A stretch of 64,000 nucleotides of DNA from positions 5,146,001 to 5,210,000 of the forward strand of contig AP026538.1 in the NCBI GenBank assembly GCA_026075535.2, read 5' to 3'. Every line of letters starts with the position of its first letter. The stretch's first letter is position 1. Positions 19,700 through 31,789 of this stretch are shown piece by piece. The notes below the pieces were generated by a model. It did no database searches. It was not told the DNA's origin and was given only the letters and a program-made list of their open reading frames with translations. Origin of the DNA: Tricholoma matsutake. Its lineage: Eukaryota; Basidiomycota; Agaricomycetes; Agaricales; Tricholomataceae. The translations under genes were made by a program, and so were the position numbers.

Positions 19700-22600
19700 C
19701 TTGATCCCAACATATGCAATCCATGGATGAAGAAGAAAATGGTGGATGGGCCCAAAGATCCTAATGTGCCTGAGTTTGTCGATGTCTGTGAGTTTATCTC
19801 TTTTCCTATCCATTGTCCAAACCTTTTTGTGATAGTTCTAATCCAAGCAAAATTCATGCAATTAAGGGAGATGCCTGGACCCCTCATTGCATGCTTGATT
19901 ACAGTTATCATTCTACATCTGCTACCTGGTCTATCCAGGTCCAGGTCCAATTCTCTGCTGGTAGCTATGCAGACCATTGTGTCATCATCTTGTATCATGT
20001 ATGTGGCAGCTTGTGGCATTAGAGGCAAGTTTCCCAACCCACTGAATGCACTTGGTGGAAAATGGCTTTGGCCGATGGATGTTCATACTGCAATGGACAC
20101 ATTTGATCTTATGCCAGACCTGGTGGTCTATGCATGCTGTCCAAGCTGCTATAGTCTATACTGCCCAAAGACAAAATCCAATCCACAATATCCAGAATTC
20201 TGTAAATACCAGGAATTCAGCAGCGAAAGAAGATGCGGTCATCAGCTCATTCACAAGAAGGAACCAGGAAAACCTACTGTGGCACTTCATCCCTATGCAT
20301 ATCAACCATTCGGATCATGGTTGGCAAGGTTTCTCTCCCAACAGGGCATTATTCAATCCATGTGTATCACCGAGCATCTATGGAAAAACCCCACTCACGT
20401 TTGGGGTGACATTTTTGGTGGTAAAGTCTTACAGGAGTTTCTTGGTCCGGACAAGAAAACTCGATTTCTGGATATGTCGAAGAATCCAAATGAACTGCCA
20501 CTGGTGTTCAACTTGAACATCGACTGGTTTAACCCATTTGGCAGAAAGATATCAGATAGACATTGTTCAGTCGGGGGCATTTATATGGTTTGCATGAACC
20601 TTCCAATCCATCTTTGGTATTGAGTCAAAAATGTATATCTTGTGGGCATCATCCCAGGGCCTAACAAACCTTCACTTCATCAACTTAATCACCTTCTTTG
20701 ACCTCTTGTGGACGACCTCTTTCACTTTTGGCATCCTGGGGTTCATTTCTCACAGACTGCAGTGCTGTGGGTTGCTTAGTGTGGTGCATGCTGCTTGCGG
20801 TGATATGTGACTTAGGTGCCATTCGAAGGGTGGCTGGCTTTGCATCGATTAGTGCAGACCATTTCTGCTCTTTCTGCAGACTCCTGAAGACAGAGAGGAC
20901 AAACTTTGATACTATGAGTTGGAAGTGATGGACTTATCAAGAACATATGTCAGCTGCCATTAAGTGGAGAGATGCTTCATTGCGCAAGAGCAGGGATGTG
21001 GAATTTGAGAAAAATCAAGTCCGTTTGTCAGAGCTTTTGCATCTGCCGTACTGGGATCCCATCAAGTTCAGCATGCTGGATGCGATGCACAACATCTTCT
21101 TGAATGACATACCACATCACTGTCGCACATTATGGGGCATGGATAGTTCCATTGCTCCACATAAGACAATGAAACCCCACACCCCAGCCAAGCAGAAGGA
21201 AGAATTGCAGAAGGTCTTAGATGTGGTAGTTGGGAAACACTGCAACAAGTTGAAGGAGCCTTGCCATACCTACCTCATTGTGTTCTCGAGAGAAAACTCG
21301 GTCCATATCCCCACAAATTCAAAGTCGAAGCCGACAAAAGCGGAATATGTGGAAGGGCTCATTGCATGGGTGTGTTGAAGCTTAGCTATTTTTCTTATCA
21401 CTTCTCATTCAAACACTAGTGAATTGCAAATCCGAATATCCAAATTAAAGTCCTGGTGACACATACAGAAGATGTGGTTGACTTGCTAAAGGCTAAAGAA
21501 CCTCCTGTCATTCTTGATGGGCCCACCCTGGAAGAAGTTTGGAATGACATGGCTAATACAATTCAACCATCCTGGATTGCACATGGTCCCAAAGGCCTAG
21601 GGTCTAAAGGCTCTGGGAGGTTTCAGCAGATCAGTGGCAAACCTTATTCCTGGTAAATCTGGTTATCACTTTGATCTGACTCTGGGGAAATCCTGAAGCA
21701 ACATCTCACCAAGCCGCCCTTCTAGATAACTTCTTGGCATTGGTAACAGCAGTTCGCTGGGCCACCAAACGCTCAATGTCTGAGGAGCATATCAAAATTC
21801 TTGAGGATCAGTTACAGAAATACTTACACTCACTAGTGCAACTTTTTGGGAAGAGTGCAATATGGGCCAATCAACACCTTTCCCTTCATCTTGCTGAGTG
21901 CATCCACAACTTTGGACCGGTTCATGGTTGGTGGGCTTTTCCTTTCAAACAATACAACGGCATCATCCAGCGACATAATACAAACAATAAGTTTGGTATG
22001 GAATATCTATTGTCAAGTCAATTGTCGTCTCACGTTTCCACACTGTATGGGAGCTTGAACTAACATTCATGAGAACCTTCTGTTGAGGTGGACAACTGAA
22101 AGCCTTGATGTCGCATGAAGGCATCCCTGAGGTTTTGAATGATATCAAGCCCGCATTTGAAAAATGATTTGGCACCGAGTTCTGAGGAACCCTTCTGAAT
22201 GACCTCTTAGTTCTAGGTGCACAGGGAGAGCTGCAACAACCATAGGTTTGGGATGTCAAAGAAAAGGCAACTGATCTCCTGAACTCAATGTATGATCAAC
22301 TGGTGGAATGTATCAACCGTCACTCACTTTCACCAAAGTTCCACTCCTTTATATCACCAGAGTGATCATCATCCATTCCTTTGGAGTCGGGGGTCCAATA
22401 TCATCATTGTGTACAGGCCAATGGTGTGGAATTTGCAACATTTCAGAAGTCTAAAGGCAACACCCAGATTCTCTATCGTTGTGGACAAGATGGTGGTCCC
22501 ATCTTTGCAGGACAAATTCAGGATATATTTGTTCATGAAAGATCAGGGCCCAACAGTAATGCAATAAGAGAGTACTTATTGGCTGTCAAGAAGTACGAGG

Positions 22601-22777
22601 AGCTGTCACATGATGAGGCTAGGTTCGATCCCTACTAAAAATACCCACTCCTGGATGTATGCCTTTGCCATGATAATCTTTCCTCGGAAGTAGATGTCAT
22701 CTCTCTAGATGACATTGTTAGCCATTTTGTGAGCTGGCCATTTGAGACAGATGCCATTGAGGAAGGCTTGAGGATTG
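19700..22777 (+). pseudogene. CACTA-like (Tnp2/plavaka) transposase, multiply broken
   Basis: Successive open stretches read as one transposase: IVYTAQRQ/CCPSCYSLYC zinc-binding part, CGHQLIHKK, PYAYQPFGSWLARFLSQQGI, EFLGPDKKTRFLDM, NLNIDWFNPFGRK, then GFASISADHFCSFC, LLHLPYWDPIKFSMLDAMHN, IFLNDIPHHCRTLWGMD and LAECIHNFGPVHGWWAFPFK, NGIIQRHNTNNKFGMEYLL. A C-terminal segment ILYRCGQDGGPIFAGQIQDI ends near 22770. Stops and frameshifts near 20625, 20930, 21376, 21656 and 22063 break it; some joints may be introns. Terminal inverted repeats were not found. Confidence 0.85.
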
Positions 22778-24266
22778 TGCTTTCCCTGGATCATGTGAGT
22801 GGTGTTCTCTACATACCATAATCTTGCTATCTAACACCATGACAGAGTTAATATTTTTGGCCAATATTTGTCTATTTAGATTCTCCGTAAAACTTTTAAT
22901 CGACATTGAAACAACCTCAGAAACTCCAGTCACAGGTCGCATAGTCAACCAAATTAAGTTCTAAATAACACTTCATCTAGAAAGAGAAAAAATCCTATAT
23001 ATGAATTCAGAATTCCCCCATTGATTGTAACCTGTGATCATGATCATAATGTAAAAGTTGAAGCATGATGATCTGGATTAGTCTCTCCTACTTGTTGGGC
23101 TGAAACCATTTCTTGCTAGTGCATGTTGTAATTTGATGTGAGGGCCTCGTGCACAGTGGAGAGGGTATTGAGTTGGTTGAGAATGGATTGTGTGTGGCAG
23201 CGCTGGGATAGGATGTCATATACACATTGGTTTTGGACCGGCAGAATGCATGTAGAGAAAGGAAGCCCATATATGTGTTAGAAGCAAAGAGAAAAGTATA
23301 CAAACCTCTCCTACGAGCTCGTCATTGTACTCATCAGCATCTTGAATAGGGTTGTAATTTATGGATATGCAAAGGACAGGTTTAGCGAAAATATGTACCA
23401 ATGAGAAGACTAGAAAGTATAAGCAAGTTAGAAATCTATTAATACAATCTGAATCTGTGGTGGCTGACTGCTATGTGGCAATCCCCACTGGCCCAACCAG
23501 TGGGGGGGCCTGCCCCCTTCCCTCCAGATCTCTACCCCAGAGCCACTAGCACCCTCTATAACTTGACAAGGTCCTGACAAAGGCTGAGCTGATCATAGCC
23601 CCCCAATAGTAGGGTTAAAAGCCCTGTGAACTGCGGAGCACCGATCTCAGCACTTTAGTTTCCTACAGTTCACTCCTTGTGTCCCAGCTAGCTGGTGAGA
23701 GGCCGTCGGTGGAGACTGGTCTCAAGTAGCATCCTGGGAGTTTTTCCCAGCTGCATGCACACTGGCAGATGACAGAAAATGTGTGACTGTGATACTGAGA
23801 CTCATGACTTTCATCGAAAATGATGTTTCACTGTGTCTACAATCTAGGTCTAAATAATGAGAGCACTTATACATACGGTGCAAGATATAGTTTTGTTTTT
23901 TACCTGATCTTGGTTGTTGTGGTGAGCACTGGAGGATATGGTGGCGGGAGAAGGGGGTGACATATTGAATGTTTCAATTGCTTGCTAGTAAGTATTGTCT
24001 TCATACTTACAAGTCTATGCATTGTTGCCATGGACGATGTTTTTCCCTAAAATTCTGTATACCTGGATAGGAAGCTCCCTGAAGGGAATTATGGTGAGCT
24101 TGCATCCAACATGAAAGTTGTTGATGGTCAAGAACATGTGATTCAGATCGATAGCCTAGACTGTTGCCAAGAATACGAAGGATACTCAGAGGAGCATTCA
24201 AAATGTGATGTGAAATAGTTAATCCAAGATTAGAAACAATGTTGCATGTCACAATGGATTGACAAG
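22778..24266. other. No recognisable gene
   Basis: Only short frames occur. The stretch may hold the 3' end of the CACTA element. A short inverted motif CCACTGGCCCAACCAGTGG lies near 23487. Nothing else could be supported. Confidence 0.5.
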
Positions 24267-24725
24267 ACAAGGCTCATTCATCTGACATGGGAAGAGAAGT
24301 TGAACCTTGCAAAGGCTTGCACAAGACTAGTGAAAGGGGATTTGGCAGTATCCTGAGATGCACAAGTGAAATCAAGCCTCATTCACTTAGCATGAAACAC
24401 CATATGGATGGCATCACTAGACAACTGTGTGTTCAGAAGGAAAGACTTGCTCATCTGACATGAGAAGGGGAGCTGAGATTTGCAAGAGCTTATGCAAGAC
24501 TAGCAAAAGGGAATTTGGCAACATCCTGAGAGACGCAATTGAAATCAAGCCTCGTTCACTTAGCATGAAACACCCTGCAAGGTATAAGCCTTGCAAGAGC
24601 TTGCAGAAGACTAGCAAGAGGGAGTATGGCAGCATCCTGAGACATGCAATTGAAATCGAACCTCATTCATTTAGCATGAGACACCCTGTGAGGCATACAG
24701 AGGGCATTACTAGACAACCATGGGT
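24267..24725 (+). repeat. Tandem array 1 (imperfect units of about 110-190 bp)
   Basis: About three to four units share GCAAGAGCTTGC, GGCAGCATCCTGAGA, ATTGAAATCAAGCCTC, TTAGCATGAAACACCCTGC and GGCATCACTAGACAACC. The same unit builds the arrays at 35790-36760 (+) and 38450-39095 (-). It stays open in one frame over much of its length, but this appears to be a by-product of the repeat. Confidence 0.8.
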
Positions 24726-24911
24726 TCATTAGCTGTCGATACCAGTGGGAATGAACTTGGACTTATGATGTTCATTGAGAAGGATAGATGTGAACGTTTG
24801 AAGCCAAGTTTCATCCTAAATAACCTGCGGAGAGATCTCTCCTGTGGTTCTCAGGGTGAAAACCTGATTCTCAATGTTGAAGCTGAAGGGAGTTGTGAAG
24901 AACGACAGTGA
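24720..24911 (+). CDS. 63-aa open frame conserved in both arms (hypothetical)
   Basis: It begins MGSLAVDTSGNELGLMMFIE and ends in TGA. The copy at 38446-38255 (-) differs by one residue (VD to VN). No domain, signal peptide or membrane segment was recognised. Conservation may only reflect recent duplication, so coding is uncertain. Confidence 0.25.
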   Translation: MGSLAVDTSGNELGLMMFIEKDRCERLKPSFILNNLRRDLSCGSQGENLILNVEAEGSCEERQ

Positions 24912-25182
24912 CAGCTTCAAGTTCAAGTTGTTGTGCCAGTCACAACATTACATAATGGGCTAACAATGATAAACAAGTAAACATTGAATGTTCAACTTCA
25001 ACTTCAACTTCTTCAAGTCGTCCAAGTTGTTATTGTATTACCTGAAGTCAAGCTTAACTTCATTGAGTAAAACCGTAGGAGAGAACTCTCTGCAGGTCTT
25101 TCTGGACAAAGGTTATCTTCTGGATATGTTATCTTCTCTGCCATCCTGGATTGCATGAAGGTATGCATACCATGCCTATCGA

Positions 25183-25509
25183 TTGATATCATATCTCACC
25201 AAACTAGCAAGCAAAAACCTTCTTCTTACAGGCTTTGTCGCAATATTGTGTTTCTCTCTGATTTCTTGTCTAGGATTGATAATCTTCCTGCTTAGATTTG
25301 GAACACCACCTGCATGTCTTTTGATGCTGCCAATCTCTATGCTCCTCCTTTGTTCTCTATGCATTGTTTGGAAACAGGTAGCTCATGTTGTCACGGAGCT
25401 ACTTCCTGTGCCTACCAATGCACGTCCTTCTGATGCTGCCACCACATGCTATCCTGCATTGCAGAATAATTCTACTTTTATTTATGCCCACTTGTCAAAC
25501 AATGTCTGA
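25183..25509 (+). CDS. 108-aa hydrophobic open frame, copy A (hypothetical)
   Basis: Two strongly hydrophobic stretches (LLLTGFVAILCFSLISCLGL and CLLMLPISMLLLCSLCIVW) could span a membrane. The inverted copy at 37981-37655 keeps the full frame with a few substitutions. GT...AG introns can be drawn around it (GTATGC at 25161), so it may be an exon of a larger gene. No family recognised. Confidence 0.3.
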   Translation: MISYLTKLASKNLLLTGFVAILCFSLISCLGLIIFLLRFGTPPACLLMLPISMLLLCSLCIVWKQVAHVVTELLPVPTNARPSDAATTCYPALQNNSTFIYAHLSNNV

Positions 25510-25907
25510 CCTTGGTGTTTACCAGCTGAAGCTTTTGTGCATGTCTTTTGATGCTACCAACACAGCATAGTGCATATGGCATAGCTTTTGATGAAGGACA
25601 TAACAAAACATAACTACACTACATGGGAACTGTTAAGCAATCGATGTCGAGAGAGATTGGCATTGTGTGTTATCAATATGGAGTAGTTGGTGTCTGAATC
25701 CCACCAAGGTTTCCTCAATCTATGTATACCTCTGCTGGGAATTGAGGTTCTATCCTGTGTTCTTCAGCTGTCTCTAGGTCAGGTGCAATTTCTTTCAGGA
25801 ACCTGGAGGCACATTGCACTGTAAGCCCTCTGGAGAACTCTGACTATGTTTGTGCTCACTGTGAGACTGTCCATAGTGTGGCCATTCTTTCATCCCCCAT
25901 GCTCAAA

Positions 25908-26156
25908 TTAACATAGCTGTGATTCACCCCAGCCTGCAAACCACCATATCTCCAGACCAGACAATGTCCGATTAATTCCTCTGAGAGCTTCATTCCTTAA
26001 GAATAGTCTGTGGAAGCGATATGCCAGTAAGAAGGAGACAGAGTCCCCAAAGTACTCTAGTGTGATGATGGTTTTCCTGATAGGGATGTGGGGGTGGCCT
26101 TTGAGGATGGTAGCGACAATGGGGATCCTGTTGTAGCCATCATGCACAATGGCCAT
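25908..26156 (-). pseudogene. Small-protein family member, frameshifted copy in left arm
   Basis: The minus-strand reading HPHIPIRKTIITLEYFGDSV, SFLLAYRFHRLFLRNEALRG is the same gene as 37045-37314 (+). One base is missing after LRGIN, so the conserved W-S-G-D-x-V-V segment falls out of frame and a stop follows. Its upstream residues (NRIPIVATILKGHPHIPIR) differ from the right-arm copy and resemble the N-terminal side of the gene at 26831-27313. Confidence 0.55.
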
Positions 26157-26830
26157 GGTTACTAACTTCGAGCGACGTTTGTTGGATGGAAAGGATAATG
26201 TCTGGATCTATCTGAGTTCTCCATCTACATTTGGTCTCAATTCTTGAGGTTGATGGCCATAGGATCTATGCAGAACATGTCGGACAAAGTGTAGTTTCTG
26301 GATGTCAGATATTCCTTGCCGTCCTAGATCTCCTTCATTCAGGGTGCCAGATACCATGTTTTTGGAAGATCTAGTAGCTCACAGCACAGTTAACCAGGTT
26401 CCAGAGAACTGTGTTTGGTGCATTCTACTGTGCATCTTCGGATGCTGCCAATCCATCCATTCTTGTCGTTGGACTATTCAACAACCAACCTGTGTACGGT
26501 TTCTCATGCATGTCTGGAACAACAATATAATGCTATGATTTGCCTACAAATAGTAAATCATGCTATTATTCTCCTTCCCCTCTGTCATTTGCACCTTTAT
26601 CAACACCTCCACATGCCACCGATAGGAAGAGACGTTCATACAATTGAGCTCCTGTCTTTGTCTATGTATACTATGTTTCCCCACAGTACGATTAAGGTTT
26701 ACTAAAGGCATCAGAGCCACAATCATCCTCCATGACATCAGTTGCCTGTTTTTGACAAAGAAACTGACTGAAAGCAAGTTTCCAGCTTGCACTCAGACTC
26801 TATCTTCAAGTTTCTTCAAGGCATTTCTTC

Positions 26831-27313
26831 ATGATGATACTTATGGCTACTGCGCTCACTGTAAGCTGTCGTTTCCCTATACCATTATGTCAACTGAGCT
26901 AACTGTTCATGCATCAGGGCAGCAAACCTGTTGAAATCAAAGGACTATACTGTCTGTTAGACCATCCAGCAGCGAAGATTGCCAAGGTCCCTACCTTTGT
27001 GTCTGACACCGACCACCAATCGCCACTCACTAATGTCATCCTGTCCCACTACCCGAAAGTCCCAATCAAGAGGACTGATGTTCACATCACTGACACAGAT
27101 GGTTGCATTCATACCTTTGTCATATATTTTTGTTACGATGAATGCTTCGGCCATAATATGGCCATGAAACCTTTTCACCACCACATACACTGGTCTGGCA
27201 ACATAGTTGTTATGCAAGGGGGTCAACAGAAAGATCTAGTGAATTTGCAAGGCTGGTATCAGCACTACATAGCAGAGCAAGCCATTCAGTGGTATGACCC
27301 ATATTTCCAATGA
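26831..27313 (+). CDS. Uncharacterised small protein, family member 1 (two exons)
   Basis: Exon 1 (26831-26860, MMILMATALT) joins exon 2 (26918-27313) across a 57-bp intron (GTAAGC, branch GAGCTAAC, acceptor CAG), giving about 141 aa without stops. The core reads VPIKRTDVHITDTDGCIHTF, VIYFCYDECFGHNMAMKPF and IHWSGNIVVMQGG-x4-DLVNL. The pattern (beta-strand pair, N-x-x-[LM]-[RK], W-x-[GT]-[DN]-x-[VL]-[VL], then [VA]-[ND]-L) recurs at 27678-28067 and 37045-37314. I do not recognise a named family. The first exon and start are uncertain. Confidence 0.5.
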
Positions 27314-27677
27314 TGAATTGGAGTGCTGACCCCGACATTAGCTTTTTGAATGTTGCTGCACATCTGCAAAGCGTTGAAACTCAAAGCTTGTTGTTTTTCC
27401 AACCGAACTAGAGCATGTCTTGTAATCGGGGGGCAATGTAACAGAAGTTTGGTGGTCATGATGGCAGGTAAGGAGTGAAAAAAGATATGCAGTGCATCAC
27501 AAAAATATAACATCATACTTCAGATATGGAGAAAGAGATTTGTTTATGCAAATCATGAGTCATAGTTACATGTCATAGATGACTTCTGCTGGAAATAGTA
27601 TGTGAGCTGGAGTTGGTGCAGCCTGGATTGCTTGAGATGCAGTGTCAAGGAAACTTTGTAAAGCATGTCATTTTCCA

Positions 27678-28067
27678 TTACAATTGGCATGAAGAAATTG
27701 AGACATACACTTTCAGTGCATCCTTTGCCACCTTGATCTCCTCTTCAGCTTGTAAATCTGCATAACCATTAGGCCCTTGCTTGATCAGCAAAAGATCTGT
27801 ATGCCAGACCATTTCTCTTCTAACACTCCTTAGACTCTGGTTTCTAGCGAGGAGGCTCTGGTTATAGCAGTGCACAATAACAAATCTCCATTGCTTCTGC
27901 TTTTCATCGGTGACATAGATAGATGTTTGGTAGATTTGGATGGTAGGGTTGTCTGGGGTCAACAACTTGCCAACCACCAGAGGCTCATTGATGTTCATGG
28001 AGTGTGGAGGTACAAATACCCAAATATCGGTGTGTTTTGGCACAAACTCACCACTGGGATAGTACAA
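27678..28067 (-). CDS. Uncharacterised small protein, family member 2 (5' exon unresolved)
   Basis: The open frame of about 129 codons contains IQIYQTSIYVTDEKQKQWRF, VIVHCYNQSLLARNQSLRSV, MVWHTDLLLIKQGPNGYADL and KVAKDALKVYV, aligning by eye with the other members. A stop lies just upstream of codon 1 and no ATG opens the frame, so an upstream exon is likely; a possible acceptor CCCAG lies near 28052. It ends at TGA 27678-27680. Confidence 0.4.
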   Translation of the reverse strand: MYYPSGEFVPKHTDIWVFVPPHSMNINEPLVVGKLLTPDNPTIQIYQTSIYVTDEKQKQWRFVIVHCYNQSLLARNQSLRSVRREMVWHTDLLLIKQGPNGYADLQAEEEIKVAKDALKVYVSISSCQL

Positions 28068-28099
28068 GGTTCAAACAACTCTCTAGAGATAGAAATTTG

Positions 28100-29050
28100 A
28101 AACTATCTGCTCATTGGTGCAAGGACGAACTCTGACCACAGAGTTGGCACAATGAGACATCTTGAGCAAGATAACAAAATCGCAGGCATCCATCCATCTT
28201 GACAGTTTATATGATGGGATTCAAAGATGTCCAAATCTACAGCTCCATATTTCCTTAATGATTTTTTAGAGCTAGCAGAGAATGAAATTGCAAAACACTT
28301 GGGATGAACAATCACATTGGGATTTGTAGTGCCAAATAAGTGAGAGGTAGAAATCAAGTAGAAACTGAGAGTTTAGAGAAGCAGTCAGAATCAAAAAAAA
28401 ATTGTATGATGTTTGCTTGTAAGGAGGATAAATTGAAGCTTGGCCAATGACACCTATGACAAAAATTCAATGTCTTTCACAATCAGACCCTTCCAGTCAT
28501 TTGCACCCGAAAGCTGCATGGAGTCCAAGCATGTCATAATACCACCAGGCCACTTCGATGTGCCAAAATAGGCTAGGATCAGCCAGGATAGAGGTGGTAG
28601 TGTCTCCACATCGGTTCGGATAAGATTGACTCATGACCATGGCATTATAAAACCATCAAGGGATGCCATCTACACATGTTTTTCGGAAAATGGCCATGGG
28701 GAAGGTTAAGAGTGTGCAGGGACGCAATTATATGACATCTAAGCCATCTGTTTCAATAATCAAATGCTAATATGACCAGTCAGTGGTTGTTATGGGTTGT
28801 TAAGAATTTATGGGACCTATAAGGACCAACAACCCAATGCCATTTGAGAACAACACATCTAAACACATGTCAACTTCTAGCTATTATACTATGGGATCAT
28901 GGTCTCATTTGATATCCCCACTTGACAGCTCGGGACCCGGCCACATGTAAACCTCATTTGATTTATCTCTAAGTTTCAGACCTTTGATCCGATCATAGAC
29001 AAATCATAATGGATTGAGCACTAGACTATTAGTAACTTCACTACTGGCAG
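28100..29050. other. Region with possible exons of unknown minus-strand gene
   Basis: Short minus-strand frames (LRKYGAVDLDIFESHHINCQ at about 28250 and GGIMTCLDSMQLSGANDWKG at about 28500) look protein-like in composition, but no start, order or family can be supported. Confidence 0.25.
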
Positions 29051-29070
29051 TACTTACCATCAATTTGATT

Positions 29071-30330
29071 TCATGATGGACATCATCCCCCAGTATCATC
29101 TTCAGCACATACTTGAAGGCCATACTTGCAAGATTAACTGTGCTCAGTTTTCAGAAGATGGCACATTTCTGGCTACTAGAGGTGAATACTATCAGTATTT
29201 GAGATAGTCATCCATCCCGCTTATTTCTTTACGAGCTGGATACCATGTGCTGAGGGCATGACCACAAGTGTCATGTCAAACGCACAGGTCATATGCTCAT
29301 TGTTCCCTAGCTGATGACCAATACATCTTCCTTTGGTCATTATCAGATGGGCTGCTGAAGCAACAAATTAGCCCAAAGCAAGGCCTGATCATCACGTTGC
29401 AGTGGTTGAATTATCCTCACATTTCTCAGACTCATTGCTTTATCTCGGGAGGAGCAGATGGAACTATTAAATTGTGGAAAGTTGGTGGTCCGGTTTTTTC
29501 CCTGCACATACTTAATCAACACGTGCAGCATTGCTTGGAGTCTTTCCCCATGGGCTAGATTGTGGAGGCATAAATTGGCAACCCATATGTGTGTTTGCAA
29601 CGTGAACCAACCATTTCTTAGCTCGCCTGATCAAATGTCCATAACAGTGGAAATACAGCATGGTCAACTTCAATGGGCATGCTTCTAGTTTGGAACCTTG
29701 CTGATGGCATTGATCTATATCATGTCATAGACAGACCAGTTTGGATAAAGAAACTCTGAGTCTCGATCAGACAGAACATTGTAATTCAAGTTGCCTTTGG
29801 GGTTAAGGGACAATATGCAATCAGTGGTACTGATAATGGGGAGGTAATTATTTGGGATCTCAAATCTGCCAAACCAGACCAGATCTTAATCCAAAGTGGA
29901 GGTTAGGCACAGTACACTACTCTGTGAATCCCAGCTGACTTCGACACTTCAGGAGTCCATTTTGTCCAAATTGTTTTGGTAAGCACAAGAAATGAACAAG
30001 GAAATCACATTGACCTCATGACTCCGTTCTATAGTATCTCTCACCCCAGCATAACAGACATTACATTGCAAGTGCATCATCTGATCCTGATGATAGATGC
30101 CCAGTGATTAACATTTGGTCAAACATTCCAGTAGGTCTGTCTCATGCATAGTATATAGGGCTACACTGACTCAGACACACTGACTTGACAAAGTCAGAAG
30201 CAGAATCTATTCCACCTACTCTTCCAACTCACCCTGTGTTCCTGGATCCCACCCAAGTGAGAACAATCATTATATGCTTACTGCTCCTTTTTATTGCTTT
30301 TGTTATTGCTGGAGCAACCTCAGGTGCATC
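29071..30330 (+). pseudogene. WD40-repeat protein pseudogene
   Basis: WD40-type blades are readable: HILEGHTCKINCAQFSEDGT, DDQYIFLWSLSDG, ISGGADGTIKLWKVGG (about 29450) and AISGTDNGEVIIWDLKSA (about 29820). They lie in different frames with stops at about 29205, 29256, 29553 and 29687 and others later. A hydrophobic segment TIIICLLLLFIAFVIAGATS at about 30275-30330, followed by a stop, may be a C-terminal membrane anchor. More blade-like remnants (ENWLVASHATSVKICD) extend to about 30800. Confidence 0.75.
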
Positions 30331-30839
30331 ATGACCATACTATATGAAGAGTCATACTGCAGGCAGTGGATCTGAACATGTACAGTACAATTCTTTTTGT
30401 ACTTGATAATAACATCTTGTTCATGACATGGAAATCATTGGGCAGATGAAAGAGAATGACAAGTGAGGATTGATAACAGATGGACTTATATTGAGGACCA
30501 AGGGTTTCCCCCTTGCGAGGCTGTCTCCATCTCACCTGAGAGAATGGAAGGAGACATCTAGGATGCACAGAGATTGAATGTAAACTGCGGCACACATCGG
30601 CCAAAAGGGTGCGGGGGGATATGAATATTGAATGTGCCTTGTATAGGTGACTTGCATGAATTGTGGTTGATAGAGTTTCCCTATCAAGCGACACAAAGGT
30701 TTGAACTGCAAGAGAACTGGTTGGTGGCTAGTCATGCGACATCAGTGAAAATTTGTGATCAACCAAAAACATACAGCTCACCATATGCACCAGGTACCTG
30801 CTTACACTGAAGGTAGGTATGGTCATATTATCTGAACTA

Positions 30840-31780
30840 TATTTGGTAATTACGCTTATTGATGACAACACCATGAGTATAAATATTCGGGAAAGAAGCT
30901 GGTTGGATCAGGAATCTCCTTGTTTCTAAAAGCATCAAAAGCATCGGCATATCCAACGAGTGAAAAATGTGCAGGAAAATGTAGAAAGACAAACAGCTTG
31001 AAGCACAAGGTCATCATGTTTCATGTTCACTGCTGATAGCTACATATCAATGTTTGCAGAGAGAAATCAACATGAAAGTAGGGTTTGTCCCCCACACCAG
31101 CTGGAGACAAGATGTGAGAGGAACAACGAAGGTGTCATGCAATGGACAGGAATGCGTGAGTGAAATTAGAGAGTTATTGATGCATAGATGTTAGTACCTC
31201 AGGCTGTAACATGGTACCGTTCAAATCCCAGCAGATTGTCCAGGTGTAAAACAAACTTCTCTCTGGAGAACAACAACATGGATCTGTTCACTGCGTTCTA
31301 CTCCTGAGATGAAAGGCGATGTTGTGTGACGAGCTCTCAGAATGCTTTTAATTGAGGATTGGCCAAGGGTTGAAATCTGCCCCAGTTCTTATGGTTCTGA
31401 TCCCTCTTGGACTTGAGTGTATGTTGATATAACCAGATGGACATTATAATCAGTAAACAGGCCAGACACACTTGCTCATTTGAAAAAGTATCATATAGGT
31501 GTATTCTGCCCACGGTTAACTTGAACCTAATACTGCCGTATTATGGTTTATGGAAATATAATAATACACAAAATTAAATATAATGTTCCAGTAGGGTAGT
31601 AAACAATGCAGCAATGAGAATCCTAGAGTGTTTTTCATTTTTGTTTATTTGAATAATGCGAGGGGGGATGATACGAATGTTGGGGATTTTCATTGAGATA
31701 AACATAACTAACCACCCTCACACGCAGTGAGGGACTACAAAATAATGAACAATAGAAAACAAAAAAAACCTCCCTTGCAA
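30840..31780. other. No recognisable gene
   Basis: AT-rich sequence with only short frames. Nothing coding or structural could be supported. Confidence 0.5.
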
Positions 31781-31789
31781 AAAATGTGA

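Larger units (their letters stand above)
24267..26077 (+). repeat. Left arm of 1.8 kb inverted duplication
   Basis: This block matches 37089-38907 in reverse orientation at high identity; a shared 63-codon frame differs at one residue. Similarity ends sharply near 26077 within TGTGATGATGGTTTTC. The arm contains array 1, two small open frames and part of a small-protein family gene on the minus strand. Confidence 0.9.

Noticed and set aside
24427..24732. 101-codon open frame repeated at 38434-38739 and in part at 36320-36646
   Set aside because: It lies wholly within the tandem array; its open state follows from the repeat unit, and copies differ in length.
30329..30735. Minus-strand open frame of about 120 codons over the WD40 remnant
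   Set aside because: It is antisense to degraded WD40-like sequence and shows no motif.
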